Below are positions 34,092 through 45,679 of a DNA stretch of 64,000 nucleotides, piece after piece. Within the stretch, counting starts at the first letter, position 1; each line of letters opens with the position of its first letter. The position numbers and the translations under genes were made by a program. The DNA comes from Ahaetulla prasina. Taxonomy: Eukaryota; Chordata; Lepidosauria; Squamata; Colubridae. The DNA lies in contig NC_080541.1 of the NCBI RefSeq assembly GCF_028640845.1, positions 33,757,935 to 33,821,934 of the forward strand. The letters are read 5' to 3'. The notes under the pieces are model-generated. The model did not search any database. It was not told the origin of the DNA and saw only the letters and a list, made by a program, of their open reading frames with translations.

Positions 34092-34291
34092 GCATAGAAG
34101 GAAAGCAAAGCCAGTGTGGTGCTGAAGAAAACAGAGGTTCAGGTTTTATTTGAACATGAAGCTGAGGGGTTAATTTGAGCCAGCCACTGTCTTTCAATTC
34201 ATCCTGTCTCAAAGGGCTGCTTTTTAGGAAAACAAAATAAAGGGCAAACACCATGCAGACTACAATAAACAGAAAATTTCAGTGAATACAG

Positions 34292-34566
34292 CAGAGATGG
34301 GTTTCAGCAGGTTCTGACCAGTTCTGGAGAAGCGGTAACGGAAATTTTGAGTAGTTCAGAGAACTAGTAGTAAAAATTCTGACTGGCCCCACCCCCATCT
34401 ATTCTTTGCCTGCTGAGTCCCATCTGATTGGGAGGAAATGGGAATTTTGCAGTAACCTTCCCCTGGATTGGGGAGGGAATAGAGATTTTATAGTATCATT
34501 CCCCTGCCACGCCCACCAAGCCACACCCACAGAACTGGTAGTAAATTTTTTTGAAACCAACCACTG
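34292..34566 (-). mobile_element. hAT MITE, ACCGGT family
   Basis: Perfect target duplication GAATACAG at 34284-34291 and 34567-34574. Starts CAGAGATGGGTTTCAGCAGG, ends CACCCACAGAACTGGTAGT...GAAACCAACCACTG. Confidence 0.93.
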
Positions 34567-34689
34567 GAATACAGTACAAGGAGACATTGCTTACCAACCT
34601 CCACATTTAGTGCAGTTAAGACACTGAAAAAGTTATTTTATAACCTATCCTTGCACTTCCACCCATTCCAGCATCTCCACAGTTATATG

Positions 34690-34895
34690 ATCAACATTTG
34701 GGCATGTTTCAATTGGCAGTCATTCACAATCATTGCATCATGTGGTAGTCACATGGTGGTTGTTTGTGTGCTTTGCAATTGGCTTGTGACAAACAGAATC
34801 AATGGAAGGCAGTAAAATCAGAGATTACGGTCATTTGATATCTCACTTAACAACCATGGGCTTATTTGGGTTGGTGGTCACTAAGTGAAGCTTAA
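34690..34895. mobile_element. Relic of the CAGGTA-ended MITE family
   Basis: ATCTCACTTAACAACCATGG and GTGGTCACTAAGTGAAGC are shared with the family copy at 53623-54023. Ends lost. Confidence 0.5.
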
Positions 34896-34926
34896 ATTCT
34901 ATAACGTATAGAGGGTTCGAGGAGAA

Positions 34927-34928
<2 letters not shown>

Positions 34929-34970
<42 letters not shown>
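34929..34970. repeat. (GT)n microsatellite
   Basis: Twenty-one uninterrupted GT units. Confidence 0.95.
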
Positions 34971-34972
<2 letters not shown>

Positions 34973-35260
34973 CAAACGGAACTCACACTTTAATGTTCTA
35001 TTTTTCTTAAGTTGGGGACTTGGTATGTATTCTGTGGAGATTCATATTTGTATTTAGTGCTATGCCTGAACTCACATGCCTCCCCCTATGAGTTATGTAA
35101 CACAGCAGTCTGTGGTTTAAGAGTGCTGCTTGAAGTTTGAGGGTCCCTTGCATAAAGAGTAGAACTCTTTACATTCCTTTTATTAACTTGTGCCTCTTAA
35201 ATTTTCTTGAACAAATCAATTTGTAGTGATCCCTTCTCTCCTCCCAACTTTATAGGACTC

Positions 35261-35855
35261 TGTTGTGGTCCGCCAGCAGCCTGCGGAACTGGCAACAGAG
35301 TCGGACAGCAATGAGGCTAAGGAAGAGTGTGGGCCAGTCCTGGAGGCTGGGGAAGACCCCGATGAGGAGGGGCCAGGGCCATCAGGGAGTGAGGTGCTGA
35401 TTCCAGAGCCTCCAGAGACTGACAATAGTGAAGCAGAGGAACAGGAGGAGCCTATTCCTAATGCACGCATGAGAAGAGCTGCCAGAAGGCAAGAGCAGCT
35501 CAGACAAAGAGGATGACTTGGGAGCAGGGCCAAGAGATGATTGCCCTCTCCCATAAAGCTTAAAAAAGACCAGCAATGGTATTTGGGCTTTGCCGGAAAA
35601 CAACGTTGATAGCTTCGTCTTCTTGCATTTATTTTTGTATCAGTGTCTTCTGAACATTTGCCAAGAAAGGCCTTTGGCAGTTTGCCTAATTGGACCAAGG
35701 TTAGTGATAGGACTGAGGAATTTGTGTTGGGAGGAATTTGCTTTAATTTAGTTGAACTACGCTGAGAATGAAGTAATTCTCAGCTGTTTGAATAAAGTTT
35801 GTTTGTTTTTTCACTGACTGAGTTTCCTACTACCTACTTGGGCTGGGTCACAACA
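35261..35855 (+). mobile_element. Solo LTR with 5-bp target duplication
   Basis: Begins TGTTGTGGTC and ends GGTCACAACA; GACTC at 35256-35260 and 35856-35860 is a perfect 5-bp target duplication. AATAAA near 35792 close to the right end sets the plus orientation. No internal retroviral part is left, so it arose by LTR-LTR recombination. An open acidic frame (35265-35516, EEGPGPSGSEV, then MRRAARRQEQLRQRG) runs in from the LTR edge. A relative, inverted, is at 56298-56884. Confidence 0.93.
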
Positions 35856-35994
35856 GACTCTATCTCATCTTCAACTTAATATTATTTCTAGAGCATTTAT
35901 CCTTCAGGCTGCCTTTTTCCTAATATATATATATATCCAAGCAATGCTTAGCCAATCACAAAACTATGTCTCAATAATTTATGCCATGTCATGT

Positions 35995-36216
35995 GGGGGA
36001 ATTCACTGGAGAAAGCAATTATGCTTGGAAGAGTTACCAGTAAAAGGAAACCAGGTTGCCAAAAAACATGTTGCTTCGACACCATCAAAGCTGACACTAG
36101 CCAGAGTATAAAACAACTCGAAGAAGTAGTTGCAAGATTGGAAGAGGTGGAGAGACCTGCTCCATAGAATCACCAGGAGTTGGGCATGACTGAATGGATA
36201 ACATCATCATCATCAC
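35995..36216 (+). mobile_element. LINE 3' end with CAT-repeat tail
   Basis: Decayed coding-like phrases (AAAGCTGACACTAGCCAGAG, GGAGAGACCTGCTCCATAG, GGCATGACTGAATGG) precede ACATCATCATCATC, the layout of RTE/BovB-like LINE ends. Class uncertain. Confidence 0.4.
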
Positions 36217-37344
36217 TTAAAATGGATATAATATGATTTCTTTTAGCAGTTTCTCTGCAGGACAAGAAAATGAAACTTTTGAACACTAAGAGTTAGCTTG
36301 TTTAAAAAGTCTATGCTTGCTGATCAGTGGAAGGAAGACTGTGCACACTTCAATCTACATTGAATATACAGTATCTCCTGTTCCATTCATTTGCTAGTTA
36401 TTACCCCTAATCAAAAGCAATCTACTTGTTTAATTATAGCAAGTGGTCAAAAAAATGCAAGAAAATTATTGTAAGGTACCTGAAGCAAACTGTGTTTTGG
36501 AAAAAGCAAGAGAACCTATCATTTAGTAACCAAAATTAGTTCTTCTGCTATCAAGGGCCAGCTAATTCAGAGCCATCTGTTTTTTTGTAGCCAACTAAGT
36601 TATCTGTACTACATTAAGAACTTGTATGGAAGTGCACCTAGTTCAGGAATGAACAACCAACATTACCAGTAGGTAGGGCTAAGTTAGGCACATGGGAAGA
36701 AGCGGGATTTCCTTGCCCATTCTTTTAAACCTAGTTTGAAACCTTGACTTCAGATTAATGTGTTACATATCTCAAAACAGCAGGAAGTTGGGTTGACCCT
36801 TTTCCAGCTATGGCTAGAGGTAATATTTCCAAGGCAATATATACAATTCTGTGGATGCAGATTGCTTTCCTGATTGAGATGAATCAACGTTCCTTTCAAC
36901 TCTTGCAAACTCATAAACTCAAAATTAATGCAACTATCCTGTTGGATATTCAAATGTACACTCATTTGAGTGATTCACATGTACACTCATTTGACCCTTT
37001 GAATGCTAACAAAGAGAATAGCCCCTCTTGGCTAAGTAATCCTATTCATATTTTATGCATTAGGTAATAGTGCTCTGCGCTTGGTATCAGTACTATAATT
37101 ACATGGGGAATTCCGGGCCGAAATCCCTCAAGCTGTTAAGATAAAATAACCGGGGCTGCCTTTAGTTACCCAAGAGACAATGAAAACAAATATGAGGATG
37201 CTGGTACATGTGGAGTCATATAAAAACTAGTCACCTACAAGAAAGTTTTAAATTGCAATCAGAGTTAGCTGACTTTGGTTGCTCTTAAAATGATGGTTAG
37301 CATGTGAATGGGGAATATTCAGAAAATCTAGGCTAGATTGGGGA
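36217..37344. other. Intergenic, no feature recognised
   Basis: AT-rich. A small duplication, TGTACACTCATTTGA, occurs at 36956 and 36980. No exon seen. Confidence 0.5.
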
Positions 37345-38350
37345 GTACAGGCAGTATTTGACTTACAATCGTAATGGGGGCTGTCCATCAATCTCCCCAC
37401 CCCGTGACATTTTTTGTGGTATAAAGTAGTGATGGCTAACCTTTTGGCCATTGCATGCCAGGAGGGGGGCAGGGGGGGTCGTGCGCATGCGTGCCCACAC
37501 CCATAATTCTATGCGCCCCACCCCTGCGCATGCACATATGATACTCCCCGTTCCCCCTGCTCCTGGCATACGATGGCCCGGTAGGCCCGTTTCTCTCTTT
37601 CACTGGCTCCAGAGCCTTTCTAGGAGTTGGGGGAAGGCGAAAATGGCCTTTCCTCCCCCCCAGAGGTCCTCCAGAGGCCGAAAATGGCCCGTGGGACTGG
37701 AAGTTGGCAAATAGGTTGTTTTCAGCCTCCAGAGGACCTCCGAGTGGGGGGGGGGAGGCCGTTTTCACCCTATCCAGATTTCTAGAGAGGCCCTGGAGGC
37801 TGGGGACCGCAAAAAACGGGCCTTCTGGTCCCACCGGAAGTTGGCAAACAGGCCGTTTTTGGCCTCCAGAAGACCTCTGGGATGGTGGTGGTGGGGAAGG
37901 CCGTTTTCACCCTCCCCAGACTCCTAGAGTGGCTCTGGAGCCAGGTGAGAGAGAAAAATGGGCCTTCCCCCCCTCCCCCGAGGCCCTCTGGAGGCAGGAA
38001 ACAGCCTGTTTTCCTACTTCTGGTGGGCCCAGAAGGCCCGAAAATCAGCTGGCTGAGCTCACGTGTTCACTGATATGGCTACATGTGCCACTTGTGGCAC
38101 GTGTGCCATAGGTTCGCCATTACGGGTCTAAAGCAATCTTTTTTGTAGCAGTCGTTAAGCGAATATGGCAGTCTTTTCCCAAAAACAGGAAGTAAATGCT
38201 GATTTTTACAAAACCATCGTGAAGCATGGTTATGTGACTGCAGAACATGCAAACGGCTGTAGATGCTGCCCAGTTGCTGAGTGTCTGATATTCAGTCATG
38301 TGATGCAGGAGAGCAACTGTGGGAACTTTGAATCTGGGCCATAAGTAGCC
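37345..38350. mobile_element. CAGGTA-family MITE relic split by a younger hAT element
   Basis: Left part CAGGCAGTATTTGACTTACA and right part CAGTCGTTAAGCGAATATGG, CATGTGATGCAGGAG belong to the same old family as 53623-54023; the element at 37427-38125 is inserted between them. Confidence 0.6.
37427..38125. mobile_element. GC-rich hAT-type element
   Basis: Ends TAGTGATGGCTAACC and GGTTCGCCATTACGG are imperfect inverted repeats; flanks GTATAAAG (37419-37426) and GTCTAAAG (38126-38133) are an 8-bp target duplication with one mismatch. The interior has three diverged repeats around GGCCGTTTTCACCCT and AGAGGCC-type phrases, GC-rich against AT-rich surroundings. Long frames here are by-products of composition. 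Confidence 0.85.
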
Positions 38351-38589
38351 CCAAAGAAAGGCTAGCAGCCTTCCACAACAGTTCCCAGTTTCTCATCTGG
38401 TCCTTTGGGGAAATTAATTGCTCACCTTAAAAGATAATGGGTGTAAATTTGTTTTAAAAGTTTTAAAATATTATATACAATTTTTGAGACCACTCAAAAA
38501 GAATTTGATGAGAGTTTGCATTTTTTGTAGTTTGTATTTATTAATTGTATTAATGAAATTATTTGAAAAAAGGAAAGACTGAAGTTCTT

Positions 38590-38775
38590 GGAAGTAAGTT
38601 CTACTATTGATTATTTACCAAGGCTCCTAGGATTCCCTCAAGTTGAGCTCCACTCCTGATAACTTGGGATTTCCAGCAATCTCCCATCGAAGTTCTCATC
38701 AGGTCCAAACCTGTTTAAATTGTTTGTGATCAAACAAGATCAGCTAGAAGTTGCCTCTTGCAAGATTGCTAATTT
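38590..38775 (-). mobile_element. 5S rRNA-derived SINE
   Basis: On the plus strand AATCTCCCATCGAAGTTCTC, TCAGGTCCAAACCTGTTTAA and TGATCAAACAAGATCAGCT follow, in reverse, the GGTCTCCCATCCAAGTACTA, CCAGGCCC and GATCAGACGAGATC blocks of 5S rRNA. Same class as 15779-16020, opposite orientation. Confidence 0.8.
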
Positions 38776-39239
38776 TAAAGAAAAACATTGCTCAGCAGCC
38801 ACTTACCTTTGAAAGTCAAGGTCTGAGGAGCAACAGTAGAAGTCAGCTCTTGCTCTGTATTTCTCATTGAGGACTTGCCTAAAATATCTGGCCATGATGA
38901 AAGCAGGAAACTGACCAAGACTCATTTTCTTCAGTTGTTTCCCCAAAATGCAGTTGGCTGGGTGATAATGACAAATGCTGCCTCATCCGTTTGAAGGGTG
39001 CTTAATTGCAGACTGTAATCTTTTGGTCTGACCCAGAGATTTCTTTTTAATAATTCAGGGGTACAGTGACATCTTTATACCTTTCTGTCAAAGAATAATG
39101 GTTCATTCAGAATCAAAATGGATAAAGAATTGTAGAAATTGAAGGATCTCCATTTGAAACTGAATTAGAAATAGATATAATTTCAGGTCCATTATTCAGT
39201 ATACCTCTGAATGGAACTTCCTACAACAAAGCTCTGAGA

Positions 39240-39314
39240 CAGAGCAAAGCTGGCTGAGGAATTCTGGGAGCTGAAGTCCACAAGTCTTAAAGTTGCCAAG
39301 GTTGGAGACCCCTG
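39240..39314. mobile_element. hAT-type MITE, AAGACTTGTGGACTTCA family, shortened
   Basis: Flanks CTCTGAGA (39232-39239) and CTCTGAAA (39315-39322) differ at one base. Starts CAGAGCAAAGCTGGCTGAGG and ends GGTTGGAGACCCCTG; the left inverted arm is missing, an internal deletion that kept the target site. Confidence 0.8.
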
Positions 39315-39322
39315 CTCTGAAA

Positions 39323-41565
39323 TATGAATAAGATGGCTGAGTTGGTCATGGATAATGACCATGGCAGAGTTCATGTTTTATGACTTGCCTGGTCAGGATC
39401 ATAAAAATCTTCCTGAAAACTTGTTACTGATTCAAAAGAAGCATTCGAATTTTAAACTAGGTCATGTTTCGTCTTGTTTTTCTAGCCAGCAATGCCAACT
39501 GTCTAATATTTACAGTTTGTGGGATTATTGAAACAAACATTCTGGCAAGATAGCAGCCAGTGTGAGCCCATCCCGCAGACTACAGTAAATCTGTAGCTGG
39601 AGTTCCTTAGACACTTCCAGAAAAGGAAGGTGAATTGCTGCTGTCAAAATACCTTGGCCTCCTTTTGAGCACTTGGCTTTTTTCCCCCCTTGAGTGCTAA
39701 AGAATCAGGAAGAAAAGTTACATGTGAAATAAAAGATGAAGGAAAACGAGTAGGCAGTTTGAATGGAGTGAAAACATTTGCACTCGGATGTGACTGCCTC
39801 AATTCGTAATGATAGCTTGGCCTTGCAGAAATGTTAAGAACAAGAGAAGATAATGGACAAGAATCTACCCTGTATTGGACTTCAATATCCACAATCTACA
39901 GCTATCACAAGAATAAGGAGAATTGACGTTTAACACACTTGGCAGACTACATCTTGTAGAACATTATTCAAATAGACTTTAATACCTAGCTCAACATAGC
40001 CAAAGCTATCCAGCCTATATTACATAATTCTAAAGCAACAGTGGTTCCTTAATGTAGCCTTCTGCAAACTGGGTGGTTTCCGAATGCATGGACTTTCCAG
40101 AATTCATCATCTAGGATTGCTGTTGCTGAGAATTCTGGAATTTGAAGTACATGTAAATGAAGGACAAGTGTCTCAAAACTTACTCCTGAAATTCCTTTTC
40201 TCAAAATAATATTTGTAGTAATGTTAGTTAATTAGTTAATGGATGTTGTAGTAATTTGTAGGAATGTTAGATACTTTATTCCCTAAATAGTTCATGTAAT
40301 TTACAAAAAAACAACAATAGTTTGTGTAAATAGTTCTATACAATCTTACCCACTTATATCTACAGATGCTATGGGCAGGGATGGCGAGAGTGTTGAACTA
40401 GAGTCTCTGGAGACATCTTGGTGGTAAAACTCTGAGTGAAAGGATCATCTCATTGGTGACGTAGTATGGTAAGTCACTGTATTCAGTAGCTGTAAAAGAT
40501 TTTTAAAAATGGTAATTACATGATATGCTTTGGGATGTTGATAAATGTTGAAACAACTCCTGGCAAACTTTTGGATTGCTAAACAACAGAGGTTGAAGTT
40601 GAAGACAAAGGCAAAGAAAGAATTAGTATCCTAATTAGTATCCTAAGCCTTATCTCAAATTTTCTTACTATTCTAATTTTGTAATCCCAGTTCTTACTGT
40701 TCATATATTGTGCAAATAGTCATGAGAAATCTTATTAATTCAGTTTGTCAGCAGTGATTGAGGTTGCTCCTCAGCATCTGGGAAATTATAATGCTATTAT
40801 ATAGATTTTGTTATGGTATTTAGAGTTTTTACTATTAGTAATATCTTGGAGGACCATAGATCACTCAGAATAAGGAAAGTTTCGACTAGCTAAGGGGATT
40901 CAGAATGATACTGTACTGATACTGTTCTGCATAGAGCTGATGTTGACAGGCAATTTTGATAGAGTGTAGTGACAAAGATCAAGCCAACAACAATGGTTAA
41001 GAATAAATTTCCCCATTACATCAGTAAATCTTTGTAGAATTGGCATTTTTCAAATGTTGCTGAAGTTAAAAGTTGGGATGGTACATGCTTCATTCTAGGT
41101 GGGCTTTCTGAATGCAAATCCTGAATATCCATATCAACACCATTTTAGGTGTATTCTACAACTGAGTGAGAATGTTTGTATTGGTACCACATTAATCTGG
41201 ATTTAATGGAATTATCATAACATTAGTACATTTTTCTGGGATTTTGGAGAGAACTTCACAGTTGGATTTAACGGAAGGAGAGAAGTGTATGTAATCTTAA
41301 GAAAGAATGTGATGCAGCTGTTTTACAGTGTTGGCATAAGTCTAAGGATTCCAGACTGAAATCCTCATGGCCAAAAAAGTATAATTATGTACATATTAAC
41401 ATGTGTATTTGTCAATTATGATCTCTCATCTGATCTATTTAACAAGGCTGTTGTTTGCAGGGAAGAATACACATGCTGCCTTGAGCTTCTGGACAGAAAA
41501 AGCAAAATGCAAATCTAAAATAACAATAGGGGGAGGGGGGATGCTGACAAAAAATGATTTCCATT
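39323..41565. other. Intergenic, no gene recognised
   Basis: AT-rich. A weak MITE-like trace (AGAATTCTGGAATTTGAAGT) near 40130. A 15-base phrase AATTAGTATCCTAAT is locally repeated near 40622. Nothing else supported. Confidence 0.5.
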
Positions 41566-41762
41566 TATACAGAGTTAGATACTACTTGGGCAGCATCTGG
41601 CAAGATTACTTTGGCGAGACATTGCCATTGTCTCCTTTCTAGGGCTGAGAGAGAATGACTGGCCCAAGGTCAGCCAGCTGGCTTTGTGTCTAAGGCAGAA
41701 CTAGGCCTCATAGGCTCCTCGTTTATAGTTTGATGCCTTCACCACTACACCAAACTGGTTCT
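41566..41762 (-). mobile_element. tRNA-derived SINE (Sauria type)
   Basis: Minus strand: AACCAGTTTGGTGTAGTGG head with GTGAAGGCATCA, GGCCTAGTTCTGCC in place of the B box, then GCTGACCTTGGGCCAGTC. Its head abuts the MITE at 41768. Confidence 0.88.
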
Positions 41763-41767
41763 CTGTG

Positions 41768-42102
41768 CAGTTGTGGGTTTCAAAATTGTTTACTACCGGT
41801 TCTTTGGGCGTGGCTTGGTGGCTGTGGCATGGTTTGGTGGGTGTAGCAGGGGAAGGATAATGTAAAATCTCCATTCCCTCCCTACTCCAGGGGAAAAATA
41901 CTGTAAAATCTCCATTCCTTCCCTACTCCAGGGGAAGGTTATTGCAAAATCCCCATTTCCTCCCAATCAGCTGGGACTTGGGAGGCAGAGAATAGATGGA
42001 GGCGGAGCCAGTCAGAATTTTTACTACCGGTTCTCCGAACTACTCAAAATTTCTGCTACCGGTTCTCCAGAACTGGTCAGAACTTGCTGAAACCCACCTC
42101 TG
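41768..42102 (+). mobile_element. hAT MITE, ACCGGT family
   Basis: Starts CAGTTGTGGGTTTC and ends GAAACCCACCTCTG; flanks TCTCTGTG (41760-41767) and TCTCTATG (42103-42110), one mismatch. Contains a small internal duplication of CCCTACTCCAGGGGAA. Confidence 0.92.
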
Positions 42103-42346
42103 TCTCTATGGTATCTTTTACTAATGTTCAAATTGAGCATTCATTCCATAACTGGTTCATTCATGGTTATTAGCTTTTTCTGAAAAGCTTTTTCAGAACA
42201 AAATCAAAACCAAACTTTCCTGCTTCCAAAATTCTAAGGGAGGGAGGAGACGAGGGTTGTGCAGATGTACCTATGTGCATATTTTTGGAGAGGTAAGGAA
42301 TAGACACTGTGGAATGGAGAGAAGGAAGATAACTGGCATTTTTTCT

Positions 42347-42560
42347 GATTTAATTTATCTGAAAGGAACAGGAATATATCTGTTGATTTAATATATCTGA
42401 TAGGAATTAACATATGATTTAATATATCTGATAGGAACAGATTTAATATATCTGACAGGAGCAGGAGTTTGTTGGAGGGTTGATGATTTAATATATCGGA
42501 TAGGATATATTATCCTATCCGATATATTAAATATCTGTTATTTAATATATCTAATAGGAA
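42347..42560. repeat. Local GATTTAATATATCTGATAGG repeats with a perfect palindrome
   Basis: Five to six diverged copies of TTTAATATATCTGATAGGAA at irregular spacing. At 42487-42531 lies a perfect palindrome with 21-bp arms (TTTAATATATCGGATAGGAT + A) and a 3-base loop. Confidence 0.85.
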
Positions 42561-43519
42561 CAGGAATTGGTTGGAGGGTTAATGCTGCAAACTTCTCTCT
42601 ACTTGTGTATGTGTGTAGCACAGTATTAGCCTTGAATTATTTCCTCACAAGGACATAATCCTGGGTAAGCCATGGCACCCCTGGCAGTTTTCACTGTTTG
42701 GAAGTTGGGTGCGTGCCTGTAACAATACTCACAATGTTTTAAGCCCTGGCATCAGACAACGCCTTTATTCCTTTAGACTTTTTTTTGAATGACTGGGTTT
42801 TTCCTGAGTTTTTAACACCATTTCAGAATCAAAATACCACATGAAGTGTGTCTGGAGGGGGGTGCCTTTAATTTCACTTAGATTTTAACAAAAAGTAAGG
42901 AAGAACACTTTATCGAAGTGCTGTTTTTATGTTAACATCTCTTGAAATCATCAGGCTTTTTCTTGGTTTGGTGGATACTGGATATGCTGCTGAGAAGCTC
43001 CGCGTTCTTTTGCTGCAGTTTGTGCTTCTATTGCCTTCATTTTTTAAAATATAAAATAAGTGCTCTGCCCTACTTTAAAAAAAAACAGAATAATCTGGGA
43101 GTGGGCTTTGAACTGCCCTGTGTGTGCTCAGTTTTGCTATTCTCCAAATTTACTCCAGTGCCACCAAAACTCTATACTAGGTTAATATACAGCCTGCTTC
43201 AGCCATTGCTGTTGGGGCTGATATTAAAAAAAGTGACCGTGTCTAATGTTTTTATTTTATACAAACATACTATTACAAGATTATTCTTCCCAACTTCTGT
43301 CCTCCAGATGTGCTGAATTTCAGCTTCTACCAAAGCTAGCTGGCTTGGCTAAGGCCTTTAAATAGGCTTGAAATCCAGTATATTTGACAGGCTATAAGTC
43401 TGAGAAAGCTGTTTAAATGGTTTTTTGGGGGGCGATGGTGGAAAAAAAGAAATTATCAAGTAACTATCTAACAGCCTGTAAAGATTAGGGGGGATGATAG
43501 TTTGTAGTTAGATGATATA
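42561..43519. other. Intergenic, no gene recognised
   Basis: A frame at 42942-43316 is 124 codons but has no recognisable domain, no splice context and AT-driven composition, so I do not call it. A MITE trace (CCTCCAGATGTGCTG) lies near 43303. Confidence 0.5.
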
Positions 43520-44171
43520 GATGCCCTGTTGTAACTAGGAGATCAAAATATTTTGCCATCTATCTTGAAACAAGATCAGCGTTCGTGGTGGTGGAGTCTT
43601 TAAAGACTATAATCTCTATTAGATCATAAGGCTAGATGAGTTTCCCGGATTTATATCTGTGATACATTTGACTATTTATTATCTGACAAGGTTGTTTAAA
43701 ATGAATTGAACTGTGTTTGTAAAGTATCTGTTGTTAGCTTGTGCAGCAGGATGATTCCTTTTCTAATTCCTAACAGGATCATAAATTGCTTCAGTCTTGA
43801 GCAGTATAGCTAGCCTAGGCTCTCTTGCCTTAGAATATAAATCGAAGGTTTGTTTTAATGACAGAAATTAGTTGCAATGGTTAAATTGTCAGGTTTGGAT
43901 TGTGGAGAACCAAATTCAAGTTGTCGCTCACTGGATGGCTTTGGGCCATAGTGTCCTTCTCAATATGCCTCACTCTACAGAGTTGTGGGTATAAAATTAG
44001 TGGGAACTCATTTATTTACTGAATATAGTGAGAACCCAGATGAAACACACCACATAAATGCAATAAATAATGCCTGTTGACTTTTAGAGCCATAAGTTCA
44101 AAGGGAAAAATGTGATTCAGAGCAGTTGGTGGCACTCACATCATAACTGTTGATGATGCTGTGGGTGCGTA

Positions 44172-44172
<1 letters not shown>

Positions 44173-44205
<33 letters not shown>

Positions 44206-44270
44206 GGGGGGGGAGGGAGGGAGGGAGGGAGGGGGAGGGAGGGAGAGAGAGAGGGAGAGGGAGAGAGGGG
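44173..44270. repeat. (GT)n (GA)n (GGGA)n microsatellite
   Basis: The matching tract in copy 2 (about 50330-50428) differs in unit number and order, as expected of fast-evolving repeats. Confidence 0.9.
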
Positions 44271-44984
44271 AAAGAAAGCACATGCCTTTGAGTCATCCAA
44301 AACTTCTGATGATTACACAGACAACTTCCTTAAGTTTTTTTAGCAACACTTTTTGGAAGTGGTTTGCCATTGCCTTCATCCCAAGACTGAGAGAAAAAGA
44401 GTGACTGGCCCAAAGAACACCAAAATATTTGCAAAATATTGACTTTTAATACTGTTACTCTGAGATATTTGTTACTTGTTGCTGTGACAGCAGGTTACTA
44501 AACCCATGCCTAACCAAGGGGTGGGGTTGATTAGTTTAAGTGTCTTGTAACAAGGGCAGTTACAAAGTGATTAAATGATGTAATTAATTGCCCAGCATAT
44601 CCTGTTTCCTCTTCTATGTGATCTTTGCCAGATTAAAATATTGCTCATTACACTATTTGATCCAGCCAGAAGTTGATTGGTTTAAATTAAAAAAAAAGTT
44701 AGCTATATTTAATAGGCATATCAAATGTGTTACTGTTTTGTGCCTTTTTCTGTTTTATTCACCAGACGGCTGCTAGTTACTGTAAAAATGTACTGTGTAA
44801 TTGAGTAATTGTTAGTTCAATTATTTTAGTGATGAAATAATTACTTTAGCATATTTAAAACATTCCTGTAATTGTCAATACATGTATGTGATTATTTTTA
44901 TATTAGATTGACTAAATTAATTAGATTGACAAGCTATGCTTATTTACACTTGGATTGATTTTTTTCCCTTTTTGGGGAAAGTGC

Positions 44985-45187
44985 CTTCAAGTTAGTCTTG
45001 ATCCTGGTGACTGTTTGGACAAGTCCCTGCAGTTTTCTTGGCAAGATTTACAGAAGTGGTTGGCCATTGCCTTCCTAGGACTAAGAGAAAATGACTGCTC
45101 CAATGATACCCAGTTGGCTTCATAGCTAAGGTCTAGAATCCATAGCCTTTCAGTTTCTAGCCTTGTGCTTTAACTGCTATACAAAAA
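44985..45187 (-). mobile_element. tRNA-derived SINE (Sauria type) in copy 1
   Basis: Minus strand head TTTTTGTATAGCAGTTAAAG and body CTATGAAGCCAACTGGGTA, tail GACTAACTTGAAGGCACTT. The same SINE is in copy 2 at 51597-51803, so it was there before the duplication. Confidence 0.82.
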
Positions 45188-45679
45188 TAGGTTTCATATT
45201 GTTAATTATTTGATTTATATCTCATATTTCTTCCAGGAACTCAAGGTCCAATTTTAATTGCACCACAAGAAATCTTTAGGTTTGACCCATGATTACCAGT
45301 TTCTCATATCCTCATTGTTATTGTTTTGGCTAACTGAGAAATATCAGTTCAAGACTAATCTGAAGGTTTCTTCAGTTGAGAATATTTCTCTTGAGGGAGA
45401 CTCCATATATAAAGACAGCAAATAACCTGGGCGTCTCCTAGTTCTTTCTGACCTGCGCGGTTCAGTTCTGGTGGTGTTTGAGCTGGTCGGAGGGGCTGTT
45501 TCTCCTCCCAGCTCTTTCTCTGGGCCATCGGGCTCTGGATTATTGGCCGACTTTTTCTTGGCCATCCGCCTTGGATTAATTTTGGAATTTTCCTTGCTGT
45601 TTCCCTCGGGACCTGATGGCGTCGCTGGAACTCTGGGACCTCAGCTAAGTCTTGCGCCTCCCGGTCATTGTCAGCTGTG

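Larger units (their letters stand above)
43520..45420 (+). repeat. Long direct repeat D, copy 1 (1.9 kb)
   Basis: Starts GATGCCCTGTTGTAACTAGG, ends TATATAAAGACAGCA. Copy 2 is at 49683-52038. By eye I count about 14-20 substitutions outside simple repeats, about 1 percent or less. It contains a SINE trace at 43862-44020, a (GT)n(GA)n tract at 44173-44270, two minus-strand SINE pieces at 44273-44418 and 44985-45187, and a single unit of the 18-bp motif near 44901. Confidence 0.95.

Noticed and set aside
33733..34125. Long poly-lysine and other homopolymer frames
   Set aside because: All are readings of the GAA repeat; no start context, splice sites or flanking homology.
37436..38111. Overlapping frames of 118-135 codons on both strands
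   Set aside because: They lie wholly within the GC-rich hAT element and repeat with its internal units.
42942..43316. A 124-codon plus-strand frame with hydrophobic stretches
   Set aside because: No family recognised, T-rich composition, and part overlaps a MITE trace.
43520..45420. The 1.9-kb direct repeats as the LTRs of the Gypsy element
   Set aside because: The element has its own 190-bp LTR with TG/CA ends, TATA box and polyadenylation signal; segment D contains SINEs and no LTR signals and continues the outside flank.
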